A DNA stretch of 64,000 bases from Ensifer adhaerens. GTDB taxonomy: Bacteria; Pseudomonadota; Alphaproteobacteria; Rhizobiales; Rhizobiaceae. Below the pieces are notes generated by a model. That model was not told where the DNA came from. It did no database searches and saw only the letters and a list, made by a program, of their open reading frames with translations. This document shows positions 1 through 13,052 of the stretch, one piece after another. The position numbers and the translations under genes were made by a program. Numbering within the stretch: the first letter of the stretch is position 1; every line of letters starts with the position of its first letter. The DNA is taken from positions 992,001 to 1,056,000 of the forward strand of contig NZ_LAZS01000005.1 of assembly GCF_002007205.1 (NCBI RefSeq), given 5' to 3'.

Positions 1-1341
1 CACTGCCGCGGCCGCAAGGCCAAGCACGAAGCCGAACCAGACGCCGATGCCGCCGAAATTGAAGGGAAAGGCAAAGACCCAGGCACACACGAAGCCGATC
101 GGCCAGTAGGAAATCAAGGCCAGGAGCATCGGCACCTTGGTGTCCTTCAACCCGCGCAACATGCCGGCTGCGATTGCCTGCATGCCATCGACGAGCTGGA
201 ATGCGCCGGCAATGACGATGAGCGGGGCAGCAAACGCCAGCACCGCTGCGGCATCCGGGCGGCCGGTGTCGAGATAGAGAGCCGCAAGCTGGCTCGGCCA
301 GAACGCAAAGATGGCACTGCCGACCATGGCAAAGCCGGCGCCGAGCACCAGCGAGGCGATGGCCGCACGCCGAACGCCCAGGAGATCGCCGCGGCCATAG
401 GCAAGTCCGACGCGCACGGTGGCTGCCTGCGCAAGCCCGAGCGGGATCATGAAGGCGATGGAGGCGAACTGCAGGGCGATACCATGGGCTGCAAGTTCGA
501 CCGTGCCGATCGTGCCCATCAGCAGCGACGCGACGGTGAAGAGGCTGACTTCGGCAAGGATGGTCAGCGAGATCGGTATGCCGAGAAAGACGACTTCGCG
601 GAAGGCGACCCAATCGGGCCGCCAGAAGCGAACGAAGAGCTCGTATTGGTTCAGTTCAGGCTTGCTCTTGATGTAGCCGATCGTCAGCGCCGCACCGAGC
701 ACGGCGACGCCAAGCGCTGCGACCGCAGCGCCGAAAATGCCGAGGCGCGGGAATCCGAAATGCCCGAAGATCAGCACGTAGCAGAGCGCCGCATTGAGCA
801 CGAGCGTCGCCAGCGTGACGTATAGAATGATCCCTGCCCTCTCCAGGCCGCTCAAGAAGGCGCGAAGCACCATGAAGATCAGGCCGGGGAAGATCGCCCA
901 TTGCGCAATACGGACATACTCTCCTGCAAGGGCTGCGACCTTAGGCTGCTGGCCGGCAAAAAGCAGGATCGGCTCGGCCATCCAGAGGATCGGCGCGGTC
1001 AAAAGGCCGTAGAGCATGACCACCCACATGCCCATGCGCACCGAGCGGCGCACGGAAACCTTGTCGCCGCGGCCGACGGCCTGGGCTGCCATGGGCACCA
1101 CTGCATTGGCAAAGCCATTCCCGAAGACATAGACCGTGAAATACATCTGCGTCGCCAGAATGATCGCTGCAAGTTCGGTGGCGCCGAGCTTGCCGACCAT
1201 CAAGACATCCGTCGTGTTGATGGCGAGCTGCGCAAGCTGCGCGCCGATGAACGGCACGCCGAGATAGAAGCTCGCACGATAGTGCGTCCGCCACGAATTG
1301 TCGGTCGTCGAAACTGTGGGGCTTGGATTCGCGGTCAGCAT
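1..1341 (-). CDS. MATE family multidrug efflux transporter (3' end outside window)
   Basis: Reading the minus strand from an ATG at 1341 gives 447 open codons to the window edge, so the C-terminus is missing. The protein is very hydrophobic and has the MATE pattern: a short polar N-terminus, then a first membrane segment around PFIGAQLAQLAINTTDVLMV, and a conserved stretch GNGFANAVVPMAAQAVGRGD followed by further membrane segments. The family exchanges cationic drugs or metabolites for Na+ or H+ at the inner membrane (family knowledge); the substrate cannot be told from sequence. It lies 142 bp downstream of an MFS exporter on the same strand, so a two-gene efflux unit is possible, but a perfect 24-bp palindrome lies in the gap. 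The start is supported by alignment of the N-terminus with family length rather than by a strong ribosome site. Confidence 0.9.
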   Translation of the reverse strand, partial: MLTANPSPTVSTTDNSWRTHYRASFYLGVPFIGAQLAQLAINTTDVLMVGKLGATELAAIILATQMYFTVYVFGNGFANAVVPMAAQAVGRGDKVSVRRSVRMGMWVVMLYGLLTAPILWMAEPILLFAGQQPKVAALAGEYVRIAQWAIFPGLIFMVLRAFLSGLERAGIILYVTLATLVLNAALCYVLIFGHFGFPRLGIFGAAVAALGVAVLGAALTIGYIKSKPELNQYELFVRFWRPDWVAFREVVFLGIPISLTILAEVSLFTVASLLMGTIGTVELAAHGIALQFASIAFMIPLGLAQAATVRVGLAYGRGDLLGVRRAAIASLVLGAGFAMVGSAIFAFWPSQLAALYLDTGRPDAAAVLAFAAPLIVIAGAFQLVDGMQAIAAGMLRGLKDTKVPMLLALISYWPIGFVCAWVFAFPFNFGGIGVWFGFVLGLAAAAV

Positions 1342-1471
1342 GGCAGAGTCCTGGCAGTCGTCGGCACCAGGCCGCAACCGTCGATCGAAAGGAGGAAAGA
1401 CCGCAGATAGAACACGTCAGGTCAAAGAGCCAGCCGCAAGGGCGAGGTTGCTCAAACTTTCATCGATAGAT

Positions 1472-1495
1472 CACGGAAATTGATCAATTTCCGTG
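1472..1495. promoter_or_regulatory. 24-bp perfect palindrome between MFS and MATE genes
   Basis: Each half-site is CACGGAAATTGA followed immediately by its exact reverse complement, with no spacer. It covers the TGA stop of the MFS gene (1484-1486) and lies 131 bp before the MATE start. No T-run follows on either strand, so an intrinsic terminator is unlikely. A dimeric repressor operator is possible but the regulator is unknown. Confidence 0.5.
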
Positions 1496-2797
1496 CATTC
1501 GCGACCGCCCCGTCCCTTCGCCCTGCTCCGCCGCTGCGAGCTCGATCGGCGCCACATTTTCCTCACCCTGCGATCCGACTGCCCTGCTTCTCGGTATCTT
1601 CAGGAAGAAGACGGCCAGTGCGCCGACGAGGAAGCAACTGGCGAGCGCATAGGGCGCACCAGCGAAGGCGACGGGGGCGGCAGGGCTGGTAAAATAACCG
1701 AAGGCCTGGGTGAAGATCAGCGGACCGATGATCGTGGTGATGCTGCCGATGCTGGTCAGCGCACCCTGAAGCTCTCCCTGCGCCGACGGCGGAACGTGGG
1801 CAGCGGCTATGCTGCGCAGCGGCGGATCGGCGAGGCTTTCGAGCGCGGTCGCGATGATCACAGCATAAATCATCCACCCCTGCCAGGCGCCAGCATAACC
1901 GATGGCCCCGAGCGTGGTGAAGGTCAGGCCGAGCACGGCTGTGCGCCACTCGCCGAGCCGCGGCACCACGCGCGGCAGGATGACGGCCATGACGAAGGCG
2001 CCGCCGATGCCGAAGATCCCGAGCGAAAGGCCGATCTGTCCCTCGCTCCAGCCATAGCGGTAGCTGGAAACGAAGGACCAGACAGCGGGGTAAACGGAAT
2101 GGGCGAGCCAGAAGAGGAAGAACACGAGCCCCACCCAGCCGATACCTGGATAATTGCGCATCTGCTTGAGGGCGCCGAGTGGGTTGGCGCGCTTCCACTC
2201 GAACCGGCGACGGTTGGCGCTATCGAGCGTTTCCGGCAGCAAGAATACGCCAAGTATGAAATTGACGAAGGAAAGTGCCGCCGCGCCGTAGAACGGTACC
2301 CGCGGACCGAGTTCGCCGAGCAAACCGCCAAGCACCGGTCCGAGCGCAAAGCCCGTCCCAAAGGCGATGCCGATAAGCCCGAAGTTCTTGGCGCGGTTGC
2401 CGTCGTGGCTGATGTCGGCAATGTACGCGGACGCGGTGCCGAAGCTCGCACCGCTGATCCCGGCGAGAACACGGCCGATGAACAGCATCCAGTAGCTGGT
2501 GGCAAGCGCGCAGATGAGATTGTCGAGCGCGAAGGTGAAGACCGATGCAAGCAGTACCGGACGGCGGCCGAATCGATCGCTGAGATTGCCGATCAGCGGG
2601 GCAAAGAGAAACTGCATCGCCGCATAGACGAGCAGCAGCCAGCCACCGTCGATCGCCGCCTCGCTGACATCAGCACCGGTCAATTCCTCGAGATAGGCCG
2701 GCAGCACCGGCACGATGATCGCGATGCCGAGGATATCCAGAAACAGGATGAGGAAGACGAGGAACAGGCCACGTCGCACAAATTTCTCGTGGCGCAT
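1484..2797 (-). CDS. TetA-like MFS drug:H+ antiporter
   Basis: The 437-aa protein has twelve predicted membrane segments and belongs to the TCR/Tet (DHA1) branch of the major facilitator superfamily. It begins with LFLDILGIAIIVPVLPAYL in TM1, then a loop 2-3 motif A of the type GNLSDRFGRRPVLL, and in TM5 the antiporter motif region GFALGPVLGGLLGELG. Such proteins export drugs in exchange for protons across the inner membrane (family knowledge). Length and motif order are normal and no damage is visible. Its stop codon lies inside a perfect palindrome. The downstream neighbour on the same strand is a MATE exporter, so the two could be one efflux locus. It is not necessarily a tetracycline resistance gene; chromosomal rhizobial members of this family usually have no known substrate. 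Confidence 0.92.
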   Translation of the reverse strand: MRHEKFVRRGLFLVFLILFLDILGIAIIVPVLPAYLEELTGADVSEAAIDGGWLLLVYAAMQFLFAPLIGNLSDRFGRRPVLLASVFTFALDNLICALATSYWMLFIGRVLAGISGASFGTASAYIADISHDGNRAKNFGLIGIAFGTGFALGPVLGGLLGELGPRVPFYGAAALSFVNFILGVFLLPETLDSANRRRFEWKRANPLGALKQMRNYPGIGWVGLVFFLFWLAHSVYPAVWSFVSSYRYGWSEGQIGLSLGIFGIGGAFVMAVILPRVVPRLGEWRTAVLGLTFTTLGAIGYAGAWQGWMIYAVIIATALESLADPPLRSIAAAHVPPSAQGELQGALTSIGSITTIIGPLIFTQAFGYFTSPAAPVAFAGAPYALASCFLVGALAVFFLKIPRSRAVGSQGEENVAPIELAAAEQGEGTGRSRMHGN

Positions 2798-2964
2798 GTA
2801 ACCCCTCCCCGAGCGCCTGCCGTCCTGGGAGGGACGGAACGTGAACGACGCGTACCAATTTAGGTGTAACGGATCATTTCATACGAAACAATCCGTGAAC
2901 ATCTCAATTTTTCTGATAGGAACGATCGCAAAGGTTGATCACTCGCGTGCAGTGCACCCGCAAC

Positions 2965-3873
2965 TCACAGGCTTTCACGCCGCTGTTCGAGCTTCAAGAA
3001 ATCGACGAAGACGCGCAAGGGCGCCGGCATATGCCGGCGGCTTGCATAGTAAAGAAACGGTCCGGAAAAGCCTGTCGTCCAGTCGGCGAGAATGGGCACA
3101 AGCCGGCCCGCTGCAATTGCAGGGGCGACGAATTCTTCGAACGTCCTGATGATGCCGAGCCCGTCGATCGCAGCACCGAGTTCGAGATCGATCGTGTTGG
3201 CGGTCACGACGGCCGGCGGCGCGATCGTGATCGTCGCATCACCCTCGCCGAACTCCCAGGGAAGCGAAAAGCCACTGGCAAAGCGGTGGCGGATGCAAGC
3301 GTGCTCCAGAAGATCGCGGGGATGCTGCGGAACACCGCGGCTTTCGAGATATGCCGGCGCTGCGGCTGTGACATAACACTGCCGACGCGGGCCGATCGGG
3401 ATCGCGATCATGTCGCGTTCGACGCGTTCCTCGTAGCGGACGCCGGCATCGAAGCCGGCGGCGAGAACGTCGACGAAGCCGTCTTCCGCCGTCACCTCGA
3501 GGGTGATCGCCGGATGTGCGTGCAGGAAGCGGCCAATGATCGGTGGTAATATCTCGCGGGCGACGATGGTCGGAACGTTGAGCTTCAGCGTTCCGGCTGG
3601 GCTGTCGCGCATCTCGTTGACCTGATCGAGCGCGCCGGCAATTTCGCCGAGCGCCGGCGTGAGCCGATCGAGCAGCCGTGTGCCGGCCTCCGTCAGCGTG
3701 ACGCTGCGGGTCGTGCGATTGAGCAGGCGCACTTGCAACTTGGCTTCGAGGCGGCGAAGCGCCTCGCTCAGCGACGACGCGGAAACGCCGCGCCTCCTTG
3801 CAGCCGCACGGAAGCTGCGCGCGGCGGCAACGGCGGTGAAGGCATCGAGATCGGCGAGTGGCAAGTCGTCCAT
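2965..3873 (-). CDS. LysR family transcriptional regulator
   Basis: This is a 302-aa LysR-type regulator. The N-terminal winged helix-turn-helix lies at about residues 5-65 (LADLDAFTAVAAARSFRAAA, then SASSLSEALRRLEAKLQVRL and TRSVTLTEAG). A periplasmic-binding-protein-like effector domain follows, from about residue 90 to 295. It is divergent from an aldo/keto reductase gene starting 121 bp away, the classical layout in which a LysR protein controls its neighbour. The DNA target would then be in 3874-3993; I see no unambiguous T-N11-A box there. The effector is unknown. Members close to this sequence type are often next to oxidoreductase genes (family knowledge); that this one regulates the reductase is inference. 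Confidence 0.92.
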   Translation of the reverse strand: MDDLPLADLDAFTAVAAARSFRAAARRRGVSASSLSEALRRLEAKLQVRLLNRTTRSVTLTEAGTRLLDRLTPALGEIAGALDQVNEMRDSPAGTLKLNVPTIVAREILPPIIGRFLHAHPAITLEVTAEDGFVDVLAAGFDAGVRYEERVERDMIAIPIGPRRQCYVTAAAPAYLESRGVPQHPRDLLEHACIRHRFASGFSLPWEFGEGDATITIAPPAVVTANTIDLELGAAIDGLGIIRTFEEFVAPAIAAGRLVPILADWTTGFSGPFLYYASRRHMPAPLRVFVDFLKLEQRRESL

Positions 3874-3993
3874 TGTGCGGAATTCCGTACAAGTCGTTCG
3901 GTTCAGATCGGATTATCGCACGCAAGCGAGAGAAGTAAACAGAGGGCAGGCAAACGGCCGGCAGGTTCTCGGCCTTGTCGAAGGAGAACGAAG

Positions 3994-4986
<993 letters not shown>

Positions 4987-4992
4987 GGCGAC

Positions 4993-5018
4993 AACCGAAA
5001 GGGCCGGCCCTTTCGGTT
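4993..5018. terminator. Bidirectional intrinsic terminator
   Basis: A 13-bp inverted repeat, AACCGAAAGGGCC against GGCCCTTTCGGTT, has A-rich sequence to the left and a T-rich tail to the right. It sits between the convergent reductase (stop 4986) and metallopeptidase (stop 5035) genes, so it can serve both. Confidence 0.8.
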
Positions 5019-5034
5019 TGTTGAGTGGAAGCGT

Positions 5035-5973
5035 TCAGACGCCGCCGGAGAAGGTGTCGCAGGACGTCATCTTGCCGCTGTCGAAGCCGCGCTTGAACCA
5101 GCGCATGCGCTGCTCGGACGTGCCGTGGTTGAAGCTTTCCGGAACGACATATCCCTGCATGCGCTTTTGCAGCGTGTCGTCGCCGATCTGGGTGGCGGCG
5201 TTCAGCGCCTCTTGAAGATCGCCCTGCTCCAGCAGGCCCTTCTGCTCGGTATACTTGCCCCAGACGCCGGCGAAGCAATCGGCCTGCAGTTCGACCCGAA
5301 CCGACATCTGATTGGCCTCGGCCTCGCTCATCGACTGACGCATCTGGTTGAACTTCGGCAGCACCCCGATCAGGTTCTGCACGTGGTGACCGACCTCGTG
5401 CGCGACCACATAGGCCTGAGCGAAATCGCCGGATGCATCGAACTTCTGGGCGAGTTCGTCGAAGAAGCTCATGTCGAGATAGACCTTGCGGTCTCCCGGG
5501 CAATAGAACGGGCCGGATGCAGCCGAAGCGAAGCCGCAGGCAGAACGCACCTGACCACGGAAGAGCACCATCTTGGGCTCTTCATATTGCTGGCCGCTCG
5601 CCTGGAAGATGCCGTTCCAGGTATCTTCGGTTTCGGCGAGCACCGTGGCCATGAACTGCTTCATTTCCTCTTCCTGGGCAGTTCCCTGCGGCGCCGGCGA
5701 GCCGTCGCTCTGCTCGAAGCCCGGCATCTGCACCTGCCCGCCGCCGCCTTCCAGCACCTGCAGCATGTCGATGCCCATGGCCTTCAGGATGAAATAGAGA
5801 ACGACGAGGAAGATGATCGTGCCGAAGCTCATGCCGCCGCCGGCGCGGCGCATCCCGCCCCCGCCTCCCGGCATGCGGAAGCCACCGCCCCGACCGAACG
5901 GGTTGCCGCCACCCGGGCTCGCGCCGCGCTGGTCTTCGATATTGTCGGATTGGCGGCGGCCCTTCCATTCCAT
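5035..5973 (-). CDS. ypfJ: Putative neutral zinc metallopeptidase, YpfJ family
   Basis: The 312-aa protein matches the PF04228 (YpfJ/zinc metallopeptidase) family. It has a Gly/Arg-rich N-terminus, one membrane anchor around residues 50-68 (TIIFLVVLYFILKAMGI), then a C-terminal domain carrying the zincin motif HEVGHH near residue 190. Further downstream is ELQADCFAGVW, which contributes the third zinc ligand in related families. The late Cys residues (CDTF at the end, CPGD in the middle) are typical of the family. The start is an ATG with a clear GGGAGG ribosome site 7 nt upstream. The function in rhizobia is unknown; the membrane anchor and family suggest a role at the inner membrane. It is transcribed alone, with a terminator on its 3' side. 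Confidence 0.92.
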   Translation of the reverse strand: MEWKGRRQSDNIEDQRGASPGGGNPFGRGGGFRMPGGGGGMRRAGGGMSFGTIIFLVVLYFILKAMGIDMLQVLEGGGGQVQMPGFEQSDGSPAPQGTAQEEEMKQFMATVLAETEDTWNGIFQASGQQYEEPKMVLFRGQVRSACGFASAASGPFYCPGDRKVYLDMSFFDELAQKFDASGDFAQAYVVAHEVGHHVQNLIGVLPKFNQMRQSMSEAEANQMSVRVELQADCFAGVWGKYTEQKGLLEQGDLQEALNAATQIGDDTLQKRMQGYVVPESFNHGTSEQRMRWFKRGFDSGKMTSCDTFSGGV

Positions 5974-6170
5974 GATCTGTCCTCCCGGCCTCTGAAAGGC
6001 GTTGTCGGTTTGCTCTTTTATAAGACGGCCCTAACGTCGTTGTAAAACGCAATCGCCACCCTTAAGTTCGCGATCTCACCAATCTTTTTGCCGCAATGGC
6101 CAGATCGCGAAGCGCTTCCGGAAACCAAACCCCGCACGATCGATCGCCCGCCTGGAACAGTCGCGCCCGC

Positions 6171-6455
6171 CTGGACGCAACGACGCTCTTCCTGTCGACG
6201 CGACAGGCGGAAACGCGCCGTCTTGCCGAAAAGGTCGGCGCAGCGGCGACGGTCGATCCCTCCTCCGACGATTCGTGGAACAGATCGCCGGGAAACCGGG
6301 CTCGTGCCGATGGGGTCGACGCCGTCATCGAATGTGCCGGTGTTGCCGAAACCGCATGCAGTCGACGCGGCTCACCAAGCTCGGCCAAGCAGCCGAAGCC
6401 GTCGCGCATCCGCAGGCAGCCGGCGAGGTCAAAGTTCTCGTCATCCCCGGCGGCG
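6171..6455 (+). pseudogene. Decayed zinc-dependent alcohol dehydrogenase fragment
   Basis: Short segments recognisable from the NAD-binding half of zinc alcohol dehydrogenases appear in order but alternate between two frames. They are LSTRQAETRRLAEKVGAAA and VDPSS in one frame, VEQIAGKPG in another, VDAVIECAGVAET back in the first, and QSTRLTKLG in the second. In intact family members these segments are contiguous (family knowledge). At least three frameshifts and the absence of both the N-terminal catalytic domain and the C-terminus show a dead remnant. It lies between ypfJ and carB in an otherwise gene-free 700-bp stretch. No open frame over this region is likely to be expressed as a functional protein. 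Confidence 0.65.
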
Positions 6456-6618
6456 CCTGCAGTTCGAAGCACTGCCGCGGCGCGCGCAGGGCTCACTACG
6501 TGGCCAGACGCGCGCAAATATGCCGAGTTCCTGTCGATTCCGGAATTTTCGGGGTTTCGCTTGCAGAAACATTTGCCTATAAGCCGCTTCTAGCCTGAAA
6601 AGACCCATCAATGCGTGC

Positions 6619-6651
6619 CCGGCCGGTGACCTCCCACCTCGGCCGGTTTTT
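6619..6651 (+). terminator. Terminator-like hairpin in the carB leader
   Basis: The 7-bp stem CCGGCCG/CGGCCGG has a 14-nt loop and is followed by five T residues. It ends 27 bp before the carB start, too close to be the end of an upstream gene that is actually present. It may terminate transcription from upstream or act as an attenuator of carB. Confidence 0.6.
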
Positions 6652-6678
6652 CGCGCAGCTAGAAACGGATGATCGACC

Positions 6679-10170
<3,492 letters not shown>

Positions 10171-10180
10171 TGCACAATCG

Positions 10181-10213
10181 CGGCGCGCGAAACCTCGCGC
10201 GCCGCCTCTCTCC
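10181..10213 (+). terminator. carB terminator candidate
   Basis: A 9-bp GC stem (CGGCGCGCG/CGCGCGCCG) with a 6-nt loop lies 11 bp after the carB stop. A pyrimidine-rich tail with several T residues follows. The tail is not a pure T-run, so efficiency is uncertain. Confidence 0.55.
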
Positions 10214-10370
10214 TCTTCTGCAGCGTGCGTTGAGCTTCAAAAGCCGCCGCCCTCCGCTGAATGCCGCATGAACGGCCGGTTCAGCCTGCATTCCCCCAGC
10301 ACATGTTTCTATGACCCTGCGCACAGAGGGAACGGCGATTTCGCCGGCGGGTGCGACATGGGGCAAGATC

Positions 10371-10646
10371 GTGCAACTCTATTTCTTTGATTTGCTGTGG
10401 GGCGACGAGCACTTCGTCGATGAAGACGGTATCAGCCATTTCGACGAAGGGTCGGCCCTCTATTACGGCCAGCGGGTCGCGGACAAGATCGGCCGCGATG
10501 CCGATTACGGCTCGCTGAAGGTCCAGGTCCTCTCCAGCAACCGCAGGCTGCTGGCAACAATCGTGCCCTCCATCGGCCGAGGCGCCGAACAGCGGGCGCT
10601 GCTTGCCAGGCGCAACATTGGCGCGCCACTCCGCGCTGCGGCTTGA
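10371..10646 (+). CDS. Small conserved hypothetical protein, DUF6894-like
   Basis: From a GTG at 10371 the product is 91 aa; an in-frame ATG at 10311 would add 20 residues that look unstructured. The N-terminal pattern (QLYFFDLLWGDEHFVDEDG, then a D/E-rich helix and a short beta segment LKVQVLSSNRRLLATI) resembles the small rhizobial proteins grouped as DUF6894, whose members typically begin with an aromatic-rich strand followed by DxEG. No function is known for that group. It stands alone between carB and a convergent MFS gene. The start is uncertain because neither candidate has a strong ribosome site. Confidence 0.6.
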   Translation: MQLYFFDLLWGDEHFVDEDGISHFDEGSALYYGQRVADKIGRDADYGSLKVQVLSSNRRLLATIVPSIGRGAEQRALLARRNIGAPLRAAA

Positions 10647-10700
10647 CAGCGACTCGTAACTAAAGCGCATACACATCCCTTGCGCTTGGTCGCTCCGTGC

Positions 10701-12194
10701 TTAGTCTCCCGCGAACGCCTGGGCAGCATTTCTGGCCCGATCATGCCTCGATTGGCTGGCCGCGAGCCGCACGGTTCTGAGGCCGAGATAGAGCGATGCC
10801 GTCGAGATCAGGCAGGCGACGACAAAGACCGTGAACAAGGCGCCATGCATGGTCGCGATGTCAGCATTTTCGTCGAACCCGCGAAGATTTGCGGTCAGTC
10901 CGCAGATTGCCGCGCCGATCGCGTAGCCCGCCGATTGCAATGTCGGCAGAAATGCCGAGGTCTTGTCCCGCTCTCCACGCAAAGAGACGTCCATCATCAG
11001 CTGGCTGAGCGTTCCCCAGGATATGCCGAAGCCGGCCCCGACCGCGATCTGGCTCGGGAAGACCAGCCGGAAGTCGTCGATCGCGAAGGCGATCATCAGG
11101 CCGGCAAGCCCGAGACTGAGAAGCGCAGGTCCCGTCGGGATCAGCTTCACGCGCAGATCGTGCGAGCGCAGGCTTGCGACGGCGATTGCTGTCACACTCC
11201 AGGAGATGGCCATCAGTGCTGCGGAAAAACCGGCGGCAGTCGGGCTGAAGTTCCAGACATGTTGCAGGCCGTAGATGAGGTACACCGAGCCGGACGCCTG
11301 AGCGAGCGGCATCAGCAGCACGACCCAAAGTCCGGTGCCGAGCGGTTTCGTGAGCTGAAAGGCACCCCCAGGCAGGATCGAATGCTCCGCCCGGCGGTCG
11401 GTTGCGACGGCCGCCCAGAGGATCGTCAGCGCCGTTGCCAACGCCGCCGCCATCAAGGGAACGCTGCTCGCCGTGTTTGATACCGATATGAGCAATATGC
11501 CAGCACCGACGACGGCCAGGCGCAGAATGGGGATTGGACGGGGCGTGTCGGTCGATGGCGCCTTCCGTGCCGGCACAATGAACAAAACGAGGGCGACGAA
11601 GATGGCGGTTGCGGGAATGTTGACGGCAAAGGCCGCCCGCCACGACCAGTGCTCCGTCAGGAAACCGGACACGAGCGGCCCGCCAAAGGCGGCCGTCGCC
11701 CAGACGATGGCCTCGGCTCCGAAGACCTTCGGCACAAGCCGGGCAGGAAAGAGTTCCGGGATGAGCGCGTAGCAGATCGCGGCAATGATCCCTTCGCCGA
11801 ACCCCTGGAACACGCGGCCGGCGAGAACCTGGGGCATGTTGCCAGCGGTTGTCGCGATGATGGTGCCGACCACGAAAATCAGCGCGGCCGCAATCAGCGT
11901 GCTGCGTGCACCGAACCGCGCCTTGAGGTTAGCGGCGACGGCCCCGCCGAGAATGGCGAAGACGAGATAGAGCGTGACCGCCCAGGAAAGTATGGTGGCA
12001 CCGCCGATCTCGTTGACGGCCGTCGGCAGCGCCGTGGAGACGAAAAATTCGTTGAAGGCGAAGAGCGCGACCCCGAGACAGAGGGCAGCCGTCGTCGCCA
12101 GATAGTCCGGCCGCAGCAACTCGCTCCAGCGGCCGTCCTCCTCAGCCGCGGTCTTTCTTTCGCTTGCCTCGGTATCGTCCTTCGCCAGAACCAT
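10701..12194 (-). CDS. MFS transporter, DHA2-like
   Basis: The 497-aa product starts at ATG 12194, preceded by a GAGGGA ribosome site; the open frame extends 156 codons further upstream, but that part overlaps the greA leader and start and has no family similarity. About fourteen hydrophobic segments are seen. The TM1 region reads LCLGVALFAFNEFFVSTALP, with a motif-C-like region around AAFGGPLVSGFLTEHWSWRAAF in the middle of the N-half. This is the architecture of the 14-TM drug:H+ antiporter group. The substrate is unknown. It is convergent with the small gene ending at 10646 and divergent from greA, whose leader lies in 12195-12488. No dedicated regulator is adjacent. Confidence 0.88.
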   Translation of the reverse strand: MVLAKDDTEASERKTAAEEDGRWSELLRPDYLATTAALCLGVALFAFNEFFVSTALPTAVNEIGGATILSWAVTLYLVFAILGGAVAANLKARFGARSTLIAAALIFVVGTIIATTAGNMPQVLAGRVFQGFGEGIIAAICYALIPELFPARLVPKVFGAEAIVWATAAFGGPLVSGFLTEHWSWRAAFAVNIPATAIFVALVLFIVPARKAPSTDTPRPIPILRLAVVGAGILLISVSNTASSVPLMAAALATALTILWAAVATDRRAEHSILPGGAFQLTKPLGTGLWVVLLMPLAQASGSVYLIYGLQHVWNFSPTAAGFSAALMAISWSVTAIAVASLRSHDLRVKLIPTGPALLSLGLAGLMIAFAIDDFRLVFPSQIAVGAGFGISWGTLSQLMMDVSLRGERDKTSAFLPTLQSAGYAIGAAICGLTANLRGFDENADIATMHGALFTVFVVACLISTASLYLGLRTVRLAASQSRHDRARNAAQAFAGD

Positions 12195-12441
12195 GCCTAA
12201 CGTTCCCTCGTTGTCATCTTTCAGGAACACCTGTGTTACGACCTCAACCACGGTTGAGGTAAAGCGCTTTCTCCGGAGCTTGCCAGCCGCCCGCCTCCTC
12301 CGCAAGTTGCAACCGCCTCTTAGGGTTCGGTGGACGATGGCGAAATATCTGGCTTTCGCGCTTCCGTTTCTGCTATAACGAAGGTTCGAAGTTTCGGACG
12401 GTTCCGGCGTTTGCGCGCCGGAGACCGTTTTCTTTTGCGTT

Positions 12442-12464
12442 GGCGCCGCCCAAAGGGCGGCGCC
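12442..12464 (+). promoter_or_regulatory. Strong hairpin in the greA leader
   Basis: A perfect 10-bp stem (GGCGCCGCCC/GGGCGGCGCC) closes an AAA loop and ends 24 bp before the greA start, just upstream of its GAAGG ribosome site. There is no T-run after it. It is probably an RNA structural element affecting greA translation or mRNA stability, or the stem of a leader RNA; the role is inferred from position only. Confidence 0.5.
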
Positions 12465-12488
12465 TCGTGCTTGATGAAGGACATTGAA

Positions 12489-12965
12489 ATGGTCGAAAAA
12501 GTGCCGATGACACAGGGCGGATTCGTCAACCTGCAGGAGGAGCTGCGCTGGCGCCAGCAGGAAGAACGACCGCGAATCATCGAGGCGATTGCCGAAGCCC
12601 GTGCACATGGCGACCTGTCGGAAAATGCCGAGTACCACGCTGCCAAGGAAGCGCAGAGCCACAACGAGGGCCGGATCACCGAGCTCGAAGACTTGATCGC
12701 CCGCGCGGAAGTCATTGATCTCTCGAAGATGTCCGGCTCCAAGATCAAGTTCGGCGCCAAGGTCAAGCTCGTGGACGAAGACACCGACGAGGAAAAGACC
12801 TACCAGATCGTCGGCGACCAGGAAGCCGACGTGAAGGCCGGCCGTATCTCGATCTCCTCGCCGATCGCGCGCGCGCTCATCGGCAAGGAAGTCGGTGATT
12901 CCATCGAAGTGAACGCCCCTGGCGGTTCCAAGGCCTACGAAATTCTCGCCGTCAACTGGGGCTGA
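12489..12965 (+). CDS. greA: Transcription elongation factor GreA
   Basis: The 158-aa protein has the full GreA layout. The N-terminal coiled coil (residues 1-75) bears the acidic tip [18 protein letters not shown], which inserts into the RNA polymerase secondary channel and stimulates transcript cleavage. The C-terminal FKBP-like domain has [13 protein letters not shown] and the ending [11 protein letters not shown]. It rescues backtracked RNA polymerase (family knowledge). The ATG at 12489 follows GAAGG by 8 nt; an ATG at 12474 would add five residues but lacks a ribosome site. The gene order greA followed by lpsB is that of Sinorhizobium. A 9-bp terminator hairpin separates it from lpsB, and a strong hairpin lies in its leader. 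Confidence 0.98.
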   Translation: MVEKVPMTQGGFVNLQEELRWRQQEERPRIIEAIAEARAHGDLSENAEYHAAKEAQSHNEGRITELEDLIARAEVIDLSKMSGSKIKFGAKVKLVDEDTDEEKTYQIVGDQEADVKAGRISISSPIARALIGKEVGDSIEVNAPGGSKAYEILAVNWG

Positions 12966-12979
12966 TCAGCCCCAGCCAA

Positions 12980-13007
12980 GGGGCGAAGCCTGCCTTCGCC
13001 CCGTTTC
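12980..13007 (+). terminator. greA intrinsic terminator
   Basis: Stem GGGGCGAAG/CTTCGCCCC, 5-nt loop, then GTTTCT. It starts 15 bp after the greA stop. Confidence 0.75.
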
Positions 13008-13052
13008 TCCTTTCATAAAGACGATCGTTGCTCGCGCAAGGAGTGCGCTGTC

